From Ophiocordyceps camponoti-saundersi (nom. inval.) (lineage: Eukaryota; Ascomycota; Sordariomycetes; Hypocreales; Ophiocordycipitaceae): a stretch of 64,000 nucleotides of DNA. The notes under the pieces were generated by a model. The model worked only from the letters and a program-made list of their open reading frames with translations. It ran no database searches and was not told the origin of the DNA. The stretch covers positions 1 through 64,000 of the forward strand of contig PDHQ01000145.1 of the NCBI GenBank assembly GCA_003339415.1, written 5' to 3'. The position numbers and the translations under genes were made by a program. Positions 1-12,599 of this stretch are shown piece by piece (position 1 is the stretch's first letter; every line of letters begins with the position of its first letter).

Positions 1-406
1 TGAAATTAAATTCCTACTTTAAAATTAACCCTTAATTTTAAATCTACTATATTCCTTAGCGAATAGAATAGCTTTATTCTATTCTATTATATTCTATTAG
101 CTTCTAGGCTAATAATAAATTATAATAGATAATTCTTTATTTATAATAGCTAATATTTCTTTCTATTTTTAACCGTCTCTAACCGTTCTTCTTATCCTAG
201 GAATTTTATTCGTTATTCTTATCTTTATTATCTTATCTTATTATCCGGTATTTAACCTTCCGAGGTTTAGCCGTAATTTAAATATTAGATACTAGTATTT
301 TTACTTAATTATATAAAATATATTATTAAGCTGTTTATATAATAAATACTGCTTATATAATAAGAATAGTACTTCTTAACTAGTATTTATATCTTAGATT
401 ATTATA
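1..406 (-). repeat. LTR of the 1-7785 chromovirus (partial, 3' LTR in element orientation)
   Basis: This segment aligns along its whole length with 7380-7785, with scattered differences mostly of c/t or g/a type. It ends in attattata where the partner ends attattaca, so the terminal CA has become TA. The outer part, including the 112-bp tandem units of the partner, is outside the window. Confidence 0.9.
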
Positions 407-689
407 CGTTCCCTTTTCTATAGTTTATAACCTTATAAACTTTATTATAGAAGAATAATATAGGGTATAAATAATAGTTAGTTAGTTAATTAGTTATTTT
501 TATTCTTATAAGAAAAGAAAGAGTATTCCGAAAAAACTTAATAAGGTAAAAAATAATTAATTAAATTTTATATAGGGTTCCTATTATTATATTATTCGTA
601 TCGTTCCCCTTTCTAAGGTTTTTAATCTTAAAAACTTCTTATTAAAGGTGTTTTTCTTTATTTTTATTAAATTTTTTAATAAGTTTAGG

Positions 690-3600
690 TGCCTTAGTTA
701 GGTGCTTAGTAGGTTCCTAGGTATTTTCTTTAGAAGGGTATCCCTTCTATTTTATTAGATAATATACTATACCTTCTTCTATCTTTTTATCTATAATAGC
801 TTTAAGTTTATATTCTTCTTCTAATACCGTAATTTCGATATTTTCTTCTAATTTAGTATCTTTAGGTGCTTTTTCTAGTAAGGAAATATAAAATACTAGA
901 TAAATAAACATTCCTTTAGGAAGTTTAAGCTTATAATTAAGGTTATTTAGCTTTTCTTCTATAAGGAAAGGTCCTAATTTTTTAAATTCTAAGGACTAAT
1001 TAGGCCGTTTAGTTTCTATATTTTTCTTTAATAAATAAACCTTATCGTTTTTATTAAATAAGGGTTCTTTTTCGCGTTTCTTATTATAATAATAACTAAT
1101 TCTTTTAGCTATAAAATCTAATTCTGATTTTATATAAGAATATAAAGATCTAAGCTATTCGGTATTTAGAATAGCTTTTTCGTTATTAGTTTTATCTAAT
1201 AGGCCTAGTTTATAGGCTTCCGGGTTAAATCCGTAATTCGCTATAGCGGGCGTTATTTTAATAGATTCCGATTCGGCGGTATTATAAGCTAACTAAGCTA
1301 TAGGTAAGTTTATTACCTAGTTATCTTATTCGTAATTAATATAGGCTCTAAGGTATTATTTTAAAGTCTAATTTAAGCGTTCCGTAGCCCTGTTAGTTTC
1401 CGGGTAAAAAGCAGTACTTAATTTATACTTAGTTCCTAGCCTAAATATAAGGCTAGTCTAGAATTTAGAATTAAACTTAGGGTCTCTATCGCTTATAATA
1501 ACTTTAAGTAGGCCTCTATCTGCTACTATCGTCCTTAAGAATAAATAGCTTAATTTTTTAGTAGATAAAGCCTTTATTATAAGTATAAAATAGCCGTATT
1601 TAGTTAATCTATCGGTTATAACTAAAATAGAATTATATTCCGTATTAGTTATAAGGTTTACCGATAAGGGTAATTTAACTATAAAATCTATAGCTATATT
1701 TTCCTAAGGTTATTCGGTAACTATTATAGGTTATAAAAATCCGTAAGGTTTATATCTTAAGGCTTTAGATTTATTTTAAATATTATAGTTTTTAATAACT
1801 TTAATAATAGCTTTTTTAAGGTTTTTCGTATTATAATAAGCTTTAATTCTATTATAAGTTTTTTATATTCCTTAATAGCCGTAAATAGGTAATTCGTAGA
1901 ATTCTTTAACTATAGTTTCTACTATATTAGGAGGTATAAATAACTTCTCTTTTAAATAAGCTAAGTTATCTATCTACTTAATATTTTTATAATCCTTAAA
2001 ACTAGTATCTTTATAGGCTTCTTTTATTTGTTTTAATATAGAATTATCGGCTTCTACCTTAAATATAGCGTTTAAGGTATTTTATTCTAAATTTCCTTCG
2101 TTATTTATTTTAAGGAAATTAGTCGTTATAGGTATTATACTAGTATCTAAATCAGGTCTTCTACTAATAATATCGGCTCTTTTATTCTTACTTCCTTTTT
2201 TATATATAATTTCGTAATTATAATCTATAAGGAATTTAGCCTACCTAATTTATCGGCTATTTAAGGTTTAACTCGTATTAAAATAGCTTATATTTTTATA
2301 GTCGGTATAAATCCTTAGCTTAAATTCGTTTCCTAATATATAATACTTAAATTCTTTAATTACTTTAATAATAGCTAAAAATTCTTTATCGTAAATAGGA
2401 TAATTAATTTCCGAATCTACTAGCTTTTTAGAATAGAAAGCTATAAGGTATAATATAGTATTATTTTCCTAGCTTAATTAGGCTCCTATAGCGTAATTAG
2501 AAGTATCGGTTTCTAAAATTAAAGGCTATTTTAAATTATAAGCTATTAATATAGGTGCTAAGATTAGCTTTTCTTTAAGGGAATTAAAAGCTATATTAGC
2601 TTCTTCGGTTTATTTAAAAGGTTCTTTTTTAGCTAATTTTATTACTATTAATATAAGAATAATTATATTAGAAAAGTTTTTAATAAACTTTTTATAATAA
2701 TTATAATATCCTATAAATTACTATATATTTTTAATCGATTTAGGTATAGGCTAGTCCTTTAAAGGTTCTAATTTGCTAGGGTCTATTTTAATATTATAAG
2801 GGGTTATAATAGTGCCTAGAAATTTAACTTCTTTAGAAAAGAATTCGCATTTCTTAGGATTAATATATAATTCGGCTTTCCGTAAGGCTTCTAATACCTT
2901 TTTTAAGTAAATTTTATATTTTTCTAAGATATCTAAAAATATAATAATATCGTCTAAATAAGCCGTAGTAAATATATCTAAATAATCTCTTAAAATATAA
3001 TTTATACGTTTTTAAAAAGTAGCGGGGCTATTATATAATCCTAAAAGTAATACTAAATATTCGTAGCTTCCGTATCTAGTTCCGAAGGCTATTTTATATT
3101 CGTCTCCTTCCGCTATTTATATTTAGTAATAAGCTAGTTTTAAATCTAACTTAGTAAAATACTATTTCTAGCTTAATCTATCTTTTAGTTCTATAATTAA
3201 AGGTATCGGCGTTCTATCTTTAATAGTATCGTTATTTAATTTTCGATAGTCGATTACGGGCCTTAATTTATCTTTTTCTTCGCCCGATTTATTAGCAAAG
3301 GTAACGGGAGCTTTATAAGGGCTTTTAGAAGGTCTTATATATCCCTTTTTAATTTATTCTTTTAGATATTCCTTTAATACTTATAGTTATCTTTCGTTAC
3401 TATTATAAATTCGTATAAATCGCGGTTCCGAATTAGGCTTTAATTTAATTTCGTAATCCTATAAGCTTCTTTTAAGTAAGGTATTATCTAGGGGTTCTTT
3501 AAATATATCTAAGAATTCTTCTAGAATTTCTTTAGGTATTAATTTATAGCGTTCTAATTTTTCTTTAGAATAAGAAGCTATTTCTTCCTTATAATCTACG

Positions 3601-4500
3601 CTAGAAATAGCAGCTAATATAGTAATAGTATAAGGTATTTTACTATAGATTTTATTACTTTTAGCTTTATTATAAGGTTCTTACTTATAATAATTATATT
3701 TATTTCTTATAGTAAATTTCTAATTATTATTAAAGAAGTTTTTCCTTTCTTTAATTCCTTTAATCGAACTATTCTCGTTATTCGGGCTTCTCGCCTCTTT
3801 AAAATTTCTTAAGCTAAATCCTTTATAAAGATTTCCTAAGGCGTTATTAAACCTAGTATTTTCTTTTCTATTCGTATAATTATAATAAGGTCGACTTTTA
3901 TTATAACTATTTATATTCGATCGTCTATTCTTATAGTAATCGTTTTTTATATATCTAAATTGCTTATTTTTTACGCTCGACTTACTTCTATTAGTATTTC
4001 TAGAAATCTTATAATAAGGCTTCTTACCGTTATTATAATTATACCTTCTTAGTTTATTTTTCCTTCTAGAATCCGTTCGATTATTTTTACTAGTATTACT
4101 ATTAGAAGCACTAGATATTAAATAATTATCTATAAATTTAACTTAGCCGGTTTTCTAGTTAATTTGCGGATTATATTTATAAAGAAAAGGATAACCTAAT
4201 ATTATATTATATTCTACTATTTTAAAAATATCGAAGGTATCGGTAAAGGTATAAGGTCCTATTTTAAATTCGAAGTAATTAGTTTCGTATAAAATTATTC
4301 CCTTATTAAACTAAAAATTAAATCCTTCGGCGTTTTTTACTATACTAAGCGTTTTCTTTTTTATATAGCTTAAATTTAGACGTTTTATAGCTATAGGTGA
4401 AATATAATTACTAGCGGCTCTACTATTTATAAAGGTAATTACTTCTTTTCTTTTATATCTTAAAGTAAAGGTTAATTTAGAAATAGGGATTTTAGTACTA
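690..4500 (-). pseudogene. pol of the 1-7785 chromovirus: protease, RT, RNase H, integrase, chromodomain
   Basis: A degraded polyprotein that would have carried out reverse transcription and integration. On the minus strand, revcomp of 4382-4440 reads ITFINSRAASNYIS, the aspartic protease region with the catalytic D seen as N. Revcomp of 3238-3267 gives the RPVIDYRKLN motif of gypsy RT, and revcomp of 2944-2964 gives AYLDDII, the RT catalytic YxDD box. About 2490 reads ETDTSNYAIGA (RNase H start). Revcomp of 1591-1620 gives ITDRLTKYG and 1459-1500 gives ISDRDPKFNSKF, the first two integrase acidic residues with their usual context. Revcomp of about 755-850 reads EEEYKLKAIIDKKIEEG followed by YYLIK-stop-KGY, a chromodomain with its Trp turned into stop. 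Chromodomains of this class direct integration to heterochromatin. Start and end are estimates because RIP removed the start codon. Confidence 0.9.
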
Positions 4501-4559
4501 TTAGTTTTAATAGTAATAGTATTAATACTTTATAATTTAGGATAGTTAAGATAATAATA

Positions 4560-6570
4560 ACGCCTTTCCGTTCCTAAATCCTTACTAAAATCCTTATTCT
4601 TATTAGTTATACTTTTATTTACCCTTCTTAAATAGAGGCTTTCCCTTTTCCCTTAAGGTTTTCTTTAAATTCCTTAAGCTACGTTAAGAAATCCTACCTT
4701 CCGGGACTATTTTCCTTAGTAAGGGATTCGCTTCCGATAGGTCCTTTAGTTAATAATTCTTTTATAGAGGTAAGTATAGCCTAAATCGTATCTAATTTAA
4801 TACTAAGAATTCGGGGTCGAAAATCGTAATTATTTCCCTTATTTTCCTTAAAAATCCTATAATTAGTTTCCCTATTAAGAAGGAATTCTATTTCTTTAAT
4901 AAAAAACCTTTCGTCGATAAAGCTAGCTTCCTTATAAAAGGTCGGTAAGGACGGGTAATAATTAATATTCTATTTTTCCTATAAGTAAAAATCGCAGTCC
5001 TTATCGTAATAAAATTACTAGCTAAGATTATAATATACTTACTTATACTTATCGAAGAATTCTTCTAGGTACCTTAAATACTAAAATAATTCGTTATAAG
5101 GAAAGCAGTTATTATTTTTCTAGTCTTCGAATTCCTTTAGAATTAATTCCTTTATTTTAATAAAATGCTATATTTTTTCGTCTTCTTCTTTACTATCGGT
5201 TTTGATAGTATAAAGGTATTCTGCCGTAAGAAGGGGTAATTCTTCTTCTTCCTTCTTAATTTTATTTTCCGGAATAAGGTTATCTTCTAAGATAGGTTCG
5301 TAGTCTTCCCTTATTCCGTTAGGGTCGTTAATATAGTCGTTAAGATTAAGGGTAGAAATTAAGTTTTCCGAAGGGCTATATAAGCTAGGTAAGTTAGAAT
5401 AGTAAGGAATTCCTTAAATTCCTTCTTTTCTATCTTTAAACTGTTCTTCCGTAACCTACTTATATATTTTAAAAGGGTTATTTTTACCCGGCGGGTAAAA
5501 TTCTCCTCCGGAATCGAATTCTATACTAGCTTCTAAAGGGCTTATAGGCTTTAGAGGCTTCTTCGTATTCCTAACTATATTCTAGCCGTCTAGGAATAGC
5601 GTATCGGCTATAAGTTTCGAGTTATATTACCGTTTTAGTTTTTCTCGGAATTCGTATTCCTCTTAGTTTAAGTTATCTTTTTTCGTCGGCAGTTTAAATT
5701 TCGTACTATAAATAGCACTCCGTTCCTTCCTATTTAGGCCTAGCGTATTATAATTAGTAGCTAGGTAGGAAGAAATAACGTTAATTATCTTACTATTTAT
5801 AGAAGAGGTTTTTCCTATTCCTTTTCCTTTTTCTTATTTTTTAAAGCAGTTTTTTAAAATATAGCCTTCTTTATTATAGAAGAAGTAGATAATAGGCTTC
5901 GAGGATACTATATCTAAATCTATAGGGTCTCCTCGGTTAGCGTAATTTTTCTTATATTTTTTATTACCTTTATTAATATAAGAAAAGGTATTTTTACTTC
6001 CTTATTTTTGCTACTTTCTTTCGAAGAGTCGATCGTCGATTTTAATAGCAGAAGCTATATAAGTAAATAGTTCTTTAGGTCTATCTTACTTATATAATTC
6101 GTTTTTAACTTCTTCTTTTAGTCCTTCGTAAAAAATAGCTATAAGGGCTTCGTCTTCCTAGTTTAACTTACTAGTTATTTATCTAAATTTAGCAGCGTAG
6201 CTAGAAGTAGCCCCTTTTTGCCGTAAGGTTTGTAATTTATACTCTATAGTTCTTACTTCGTCTTGCTAGCCGAAAACTTCCCGTAGTTTTTCTTCGAATT
6301 AATCGAAGCTAGTAAAAATAAGCTCCGTTTCTTCTTCTCAATTATCCGTAGGTCCTAAATAATTCCTAAATATAGGTTCGAACTAGTCTAAAGCTATACC
6401 TTCTAAGTAAGTAGAAATATAAATTATTTTTATAAGTTCGTTATAAAAGGCGGAAGAATAGAGCCTAAAATAAGCTTTAATATTAGTTAAGAACGCTTAT
6501 AAATCGTTATCTTTCCCGCTATAGTACTTAGGTCTCGGGACCTTACTAATATTTATAATAGGTCTAGGAT
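4560..6570 (-). pseudogene. gag of the 1-7785 chromovirus
   Basis: Degraded capsid/nucleocapsid gene. Revcomp of about 6190-6310 reads FEEKLREVFG, then DEVRTIEYKLQTLRQKGA with one stop between, typical of the retrotransposon gag capsid core. Revcomp of 5846-5887 is a CX2CX4HX4C zinc knuckle in which the first two Cys and the His are now Tyr and only the last Cys survives. An acidic, Glu-rich stretch follows (about 5200-5300), a common linker before the protease. Gag and pol may have been one frame or two; stops prevent a decision. The N-terminus is taken near 6570, where the alignable frame fades. Confidence 0.82.
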
Positions 6571-6641
6571 TAGTAGCGGTATAGGGGGGTATAGGGGAGG
6601 TTATATTAGATATATTATATATTACTAGGTAGCGCCGCTAA

Positions 6642-6657
6642 TTTCCTAATTAGGAAA
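6642..6657. other. 16-bp perfect palindrome tttcctaattaggaaa
   Basis: A perfect palindrome upstream of the gag region of the 1-7785 element. The same core, ttcctaattagg, is tandemly repeated upstream of the TATA box of X2 (46143-46193) and in altered form at X1 (39274-39307). It could be a shared protein-binding site or coincidence in AT-rich DNA. Confidence 0.5.
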
Positions 6658-7210
6658 GAAAAAAGTGGATTTTTATCTTTTATTTCCGTGGAGATATATG
6701 CGATTAAAAAAGTACTATTTTTCTATTTTTCTATTTTTCTAGGAAAGGAATTCTTTAGTATACTCTCTTCTTATTCTTCGTACTTATAAGGTAGTTATAG
6801 TAGTAAAGAAGCTTTTAATATATTACGGATCGTACCCGTAATTACCTAATCTTACCCGTAGCCCTTAATCTAAGCTTCTAAAAATAAAGAGAGATAAGGG
6901 GTAATAAGAAGGTAGGGGGCTTTACTTACTTTAACTAGGCAGTAGGTAGCCGGAATAGGAAATTCACAAAGCATAAATAAGTAAGAACTTCCTAAATAGG
7001 AATATCTTATAAGGTAGGGGAAGGTAATAGAGAGTAGGCTTTTATAATACTAATTATTTAGATTAAAAGCTTAGAGAAGAAGGAAAGGAAAGACCCTTTG
7101 AGGGAAGGAAGCCTTCCTTTTATAATTTTCCTTCTTTAAGAAACTATCTAATTATATAAGCTAGCTAGAAAGCTATAGAATACCGTAGAAGCTTTATATT
7201 ATAAATATAC

Positions 7211-7437
7211 TAGCGAATAGAATAGCTTTATCTTATTCTATTTACTTCTATCGTATTCTTTTTGCTTTAAAATTAAATTCCTACTTTAAAATTAACCCTT
7301 GATTTCAAATCTACTATATTCTTTAGCGAATAGAATAGCTTTATCTTATTCTATTTACTTCTATTATATTTTTTTGCTTTAAAATTAAATTCCTACTTTA
7401 AAATTAACCTTTAATTTTAAATCCACTATATTCCTTA
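7211..7437. repeat. Tandem repeat, period 112-113 bp, two full units plus a third start
   Basis: Units start at 7211, 7324 and 7436 with tagcgaata(g/a)a. Each holds a tcttattctatttac or related block, the phrase aaattaaattcctacttt and actatattc. The second unit retains a few ca/tg steps. Such subrepeats in LTRs usually lie in the promoter/enhancer part. Confidence 0.85.
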
Positions 7438-7785
7438 GCGAATAAGATAGCTTTATTCTATTCTATTATATTCTATTAGCTTCTAGGCTAATAATAAATT
7501 ATAATAGATAATTCTTTATTTATAATAGCTAATATTTCTTTCTGTTTTTAACCGTCTCTAACCGTTCTTCTTATCCTAAGAATTTTATTTATTATTCTTA
7601 TCTTTATTATCTTATCTTATTATCCGGTATTTAACCTTCCGAGGTTTAGCCGTAATTTAAATACTAGATACTAGTATTTTTACTTAATTATATAAAATAT
7701 ATTATTAAGCTGTTTATATAATAAATACTGCTTATATAATAAGAATAGTACTTCTTAACTAGTATTTATATCCTAGATTATTACA
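7211..7785 (-). repeat. LTR of the 1-7785 chromovirus (5' LTR in element orientation) with internal tandem repeats
   Basis: From 7380 it matches the left LTR to its end at 7785 (ttaca). Its inner side carries tandem 112-113-bp units beginning tagcgaatag at 7211, 7324 and 7436. The inner LTR boundary is not fixed by the sequence and could extend to about 7080-7200. Since the left copy is cut, it is unknown whether both LTRs carry the same number of units. Confidence 0.85.
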
Positions 7786-7999
7786 CCTTATACGCTAATA
7801 GTATTAATTTATATAGCTTCTTAAGTAATAGTAATTATAACCCTACTATAAGCTACTACCTTTTAGATTACTATTTAATAGCAATAAGGACCTCTTTCTA
7901 ATATAGCGCTTTTTTATATCTTATAAGCTATAAGTAGACTAAGCTTTTATTAGTACCGCTTATAATTAATAAGTATTTTTATATTAATACTTATCTTTT

Positions 8000-8770
8000 A
8001 TAATTTAAGCTAAGGTAGCCCTATTTTTTAAATAAAGTATTAAGTATAAATATAACCTTAATTATTTTCTAAGTTACTTTAATATTATATTTACTAACTT
8101 ATACTAGCGCTAAATAGCTATAATAAAGCTTAAATACCTTATATAAGGCGCTTCTAAGTTCTTTTTTAATTTCCTTATCTATTTTAAAGCTAAGCTTACT
8201 TTAGTAAATAATATTAAATAAGCTAATAAGATTAAAGTTATATACCTTTATTATACTTTTACGCTAGCTTTTTACTAATATTATATAAAGCGTAATATTC
8301 CCCTAACTAAGTATATTATTACTATTACTAAGATTCGCGCTATTACTATAAATATTAAGTTTTTCCGCTTTAAAAATAAAGGCTAGACGCCTTTACTTTC
8401 CGCTTCTAAGCTATCTTAAGATACCTCGATAACTAATATATACTAAACTAGCACTTAGCCGCGCTTTAATAAATATAATAGCCCTCCTTTTTAAGGCTAG
8501 AATAGCCGCGGCGGTAAAACTTATTATTAAGCGATTAAGGCTAGTAATAATAAGATTACGAAATAGCGCGCTAAGGGCCGCTATTTTCGCTATAGTAATA
8601 CTAGCTATTTCTCGCGTAAGTATAAGCTTAAGCCTCCTTTACTAGCCTTTTTAGTCCGCTTCGTAGATATTATAAAGGAGGAGGAGGACCCCGCCTTAGA
8701 CTAAGGAAATAAATCCCTCTTATATTAAGTCTCCTATAAGGGGAGGACTCTTACGGTAATATTACTTATA
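8000..8770 (+). pseudogene. gag fragment with all four zinc-knuckle ligands mutated
   Basis: At 8582-8623 the frame reads YFRYSNTSYFSRKY, spaced exactly as CX2CX4HX4C, but every Cys and the His is Tyr (TGC/TGT to TAC/TAT, CAC/CAT to TAC/TAT). This fits RIP on both strands. Upstream, about 8330-8560, are runs such as LTPSL-like, Lys- and Ser-rich gag C-terminal sequence with several taa/tag stops at former Gln codons. Downstream, the Glu-rich patch KEEEDPA (about 8675) matches a linker before pol. The N-terminal limit is a guess. Confidence 0.8.
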
Positions 8771-8869
8771 AAATATTAGATAGTTATTTTTTAAATATTA
8801 GTTAAAATATAAACTCGCCTCCCTTTTTTCTTTTTATATTTATAAATTTTACTTTTTTTATTATTATAT

Positions 8870-11800
8870 AAGTAAATAATAGCTATAATTATTATATTAT
8901 TATAAGCGAATCTTTTATATAGCGTTATTAGCTTAAGTAAATTCCCCTTTTTTATTTATAAGTAATTTATTTTATTATATAAATATATTACTAATAGCGT
9001 ATATATTTTAAGCTATACTTATTTATTTATTATCTTATTCGCTTTATAGCTAATATTAATAGCTAGTAATTACTTATAATAATATATATAATCTTAAGCT
9101 TTACTTAAAACTTAATTTTTAGCTTATTTTAGATAGCGCGTAATAATATCTCGCTATATTTTAGTAAGCGGGAAATTATAGTTTACTTTACTAGCGGATT
9201 AGTTATCTTATACTTTAAATGCGGATTAGTTATCTTATACTTTAAATCTTAGTAAATTACTTACCTTATTATAGCTATCCTCGGCTTTATTTTTACAGCC
9301 CTTATCCGCTACGAATCCTAGTAGCGTATTAGTTATTAGTTTCTTACTATTAGCTTATAAGATATTTTTTATATTTTATATATTATAATTTTTACCTTAA
9401 TTATAGGCCCCTCCTTATTTTCTAAAATATTAGATTTTACTAACTTATTTAATAAGGAGAAAGCTAATATCTTACCCCCTTATTATAATAGTTATAATTA
9501 TTATATTTAACTTCGCTAAGAACTTAATAGTTTTTTACCCCCTTTACTTTAAGGCCCGCTTTATAATATACCTTATAAGTATCTCCTTAAAGTTTAGAAA
9601 TAAATTATTAACTTAATAAATAAAAAATAAATCTACGCTAGCTTATTATTTATAGCCGCCTTTATCTTACTTATAAAGAAGCTAAGAAGCGGGTAGCGCT
9701 TTTATATTAATTATCGCGCCTTAAATAAGGTAATAGAGTAAGATCGTTATCCCCTTTTACTTATTAAGAAAATACTCTATAGCTTTTTAAGTACTTATTA
9801 GTTTACGAAATTTAATATTTATATTACTTATTATAAGCTTTATATTACTAAAAGTAAGGAATATTTTATAGTTTTCTATACTTAGTTTAATTTATTTAAA
9901 TACCTTATTTACTTTTTTAGCTTTATAGGAGCGCCCGCTATATTTTAGCGTTATATTAATATTACTTTTAATAACTTCTTAGGGGATTTTATTATAATAT
10001 ATTTAGATAATATTTTTTATTTATTTAGGAGGTTCCTATTCTAATTATTAGCGTAAAGTACGCGTTATATTCTTATATTTTTATTAAGCTAAGCTTTTTC
10101 TTAATCTTAATAAATATAACTTTACTATTTATAAAGTTAAGTATTTAAAGCTTATTATCTATATTAATAAAGAAATATAGCTAAACTTTATTAAAGTTTT
10201 TATAATTCTAAAATAAGAGGCGCTAACTTATATTTAAAGTATGCGTAGTTTTCTTAAGTTTACTAATTTCTATTACGATTTTATATTTTACTTTTTAAAC
10301 TTTACGGCCCCTTTAGTTAAGTTTATAAAACGCGGCGCGCTTTTCTACTAAACTAATAAGTGCTAGCTTATTTTTAATATACTTAAGTCCGCGTTTATCT
10401 TTACCCTTATCCTCGCTTAATAAAATCTAAATTATAATATTATTATTAAAGCTAACTATTCCGGTAAAGCTATTAGCGGGTACTTTTCTTAGTTTAGCTT
10501 AGATTATATCTTTTAGCTTATTATATATTATTTTTAGAAATTTTTACTTATAGAATAAAACTATATAATTTATAATAAAAAGCTTCTTATTATTATTTCT
10601 TACTTTAAAGCGTAGTTTACTAAGTTACGTAAAATTATATAGCTATTCTTTATCTTTATAAATTATAAGGCCTTAAAATATTTTACTACGCTTAAGGTTA
10701 TAATAGAATATTAGGTATATTAGGCCGAGACGCTCGCTTTTTTTAATTTCCGCTTTTAGTACTATTTTAGCATATAGGCGTCGCAGCTTAATATGCTTTC
10801 CCGGCGAGAATAAGATCGCCGTAAGATAAAGAAGCGCTTTAGTTAAATTATATAGCTTATATTTATTTACTTTTTTAAATTATAGCTAGTTTAATTTAGC
10901 CTAGCCCTATCTTAGTTCCTTATAACTATACTTTTTACTTAAGATACCCTAGCCTCTTTTTATAATAAAACCTTATAAGACTTTTAGTTAAAAGCTTTCT
11001 ATATTAATTCTTTTTATTATATATATTATTAAGTAGTTTAGTTAAGCGCTTAGAAGTTTTCGCCGAAAGCGGGTACTTATAAGTAAGTTATAAACTATTC
11101 TATTTTTACTTATAGATAGCTATAATTCCGAGGCTATTTTTAGGTTCTTAAGTAAAAACTCTTAACTATTATATTTATCTAATAAACTTATAATTCCCTT
11201 ATAATAAGATATTTTAATAAGAATATTACTTTTATATTTCTTTAATATAAGTTTTACTAAGATAATATATTTATAAATATAATATATTTTATTCGTAATT
11301 ATTATTATTATAAAGATTACCTTAATTATTAGCGTTATTAAGGGTTATTTTAGCTATTACCTCCTTTTAAATAGTTCTAAATAACCCTCTCCGTAAACTT
11401 TATAACTAAGCTACCCGCCGCCTTAGAATCCTAGCCCTATTTCCTAATAATTATTATAAATCGCTTATTAAAATATATTTAGCTTAAAGCTATAATATTT
11501 ATAAATATTAAGTAATATACTAAGCGCTTTATTTAATACTAATAGCGGTTTTATAGCTTCCCTTATAAGTTAATTTTTAATTACGGTTTTAATTAGATAA
11601 GCTATTTTTAGTTTACCTTTTACTATTTTACTAGAGTTAATAAGCTATTTTCTATAATATATTACTCTTAAATTAATAAGGGTATAAAATATATAAATTA
11701 AGAAATATAAGCTATTCTCTATTATATAATCTCCTTTTTATAATTTAACTAGCCGCGCTACTTACTTACTTATTAGCTTACCTTAAATAATTAGGATTTA

Positions 11801-12530
11801 TTTATAATAGGTATTAGTTTTAATTACTTACTTTATAGCTTCGATATTACCTTTCTTAACTAGCTAGCGGAGGCGGCCGCTCCTATCTTTTCCCTAAAAA
11901 GCTAAGCTATAGCGTTTACGTATTTCTTATATAATAGCGTTAAACTAATATAAGCCTTTATCGCTTAAGCTTAATAATAATAATAAGACTTTTTAAATAA
12001 ATCTCGCTAGCTTATAGAATAATTTTAGATTAATAACTTTATATAGCTTAACTTTACTTATATATAGTTTAATTATCTATCTTAAAAGCTTAATTATTTT
12101 AAGAGTAAGTATAGGGTAATAGCTATACTAACGCTACTTACTATTACTTTTAATATATTATTTAGTATTTACTTTACTTTCTATATTAACTTTATTAAGT
12201 ATATTACTAATAACTTTTTACTATTTTAATTACTTATTAACTTTTAGCTAAATCCCCTCCTTTATCTTTTTTATAATAACTTATCTTTTAATAAATATAA
12301 AGTTAAGAAAATCCTTATTATAAAGAATTCTAAAAGTTAGCGCTTATAAGGCGAGATACCTTATTAACTTATTTTTATAAAATAGAAAAGTTATATTACT
12401 TTAACTTAAAAGCTATTTAATAATTTTAAACGCTATATAATACTAAACTATTTTAAGTTTATATAAGAGGATATACGCTTTTATAATAGCTTAAGGCGAA
12501 CTTAACTATATACTTATTTAAGCGCCCCTT
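8870..12530 (+). pseudogene. pol of the 7786 gypsy element: RT, RNase H, integrase remnants
   Basis: The RT is recognisable from FYINYRALNK (9700-9729, the V/I-D-YR-LN box with D read as N), KFNIYITYYKL (about 9810), GAPAIF (9928-9945, GAPATF family motif) and IIIYLDNIF (9991-10020). In the last, the catalytic YLDD has become YLDN, as GATGAT became GATAAT. At about 10235 CVRSFLGFANFYRDF marks the RT connection domain, and about 10550-10595 reads EQNYIIYNKK with a stop, the RNase H motif. Integrase continues to about 12500 but is heavily stopped. The RT resembles fungal Ty3-type elements more than the 1-7785 chromovirus. Confidence 0.87.
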
Positions 12531-12599
12531 ATAGCTAATTATCCCCCTTAAGTAATTTTCCCCCTTTATCTTATAAATATAATATTACCTCCTTACCCC

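Larger units (their letters stand above)
1..7785 (-). mobile_element. Ty3/gypsy chromovirus (chromodomain LTR retrotransposon), RIP-degraded, left end cut by window
   Basis: An LTR retrotransposon read on the minus strand. A partial LTR at 1-406 matches 7380-7785. Between them, in minus-strand order, come gag with a zinc knuckle (about 5850), protease (about 4400), RT (about 3300-2900), RNase H (about 2500), integrase (about 1950-1450) and a chromodomain (about 850-750). This order and the chromodomain place it in the fungal chromoviruses. All frames contain RIP-type stops, so it is dead. Its right edge (7785, ending ttaca) abuts sequence homologous to 19300 onward, so it is inserted in another gypsy element. 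The probable 5-bp target duplication on the right is cctta; the left one lies outside the window. Confidence 0.93.
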
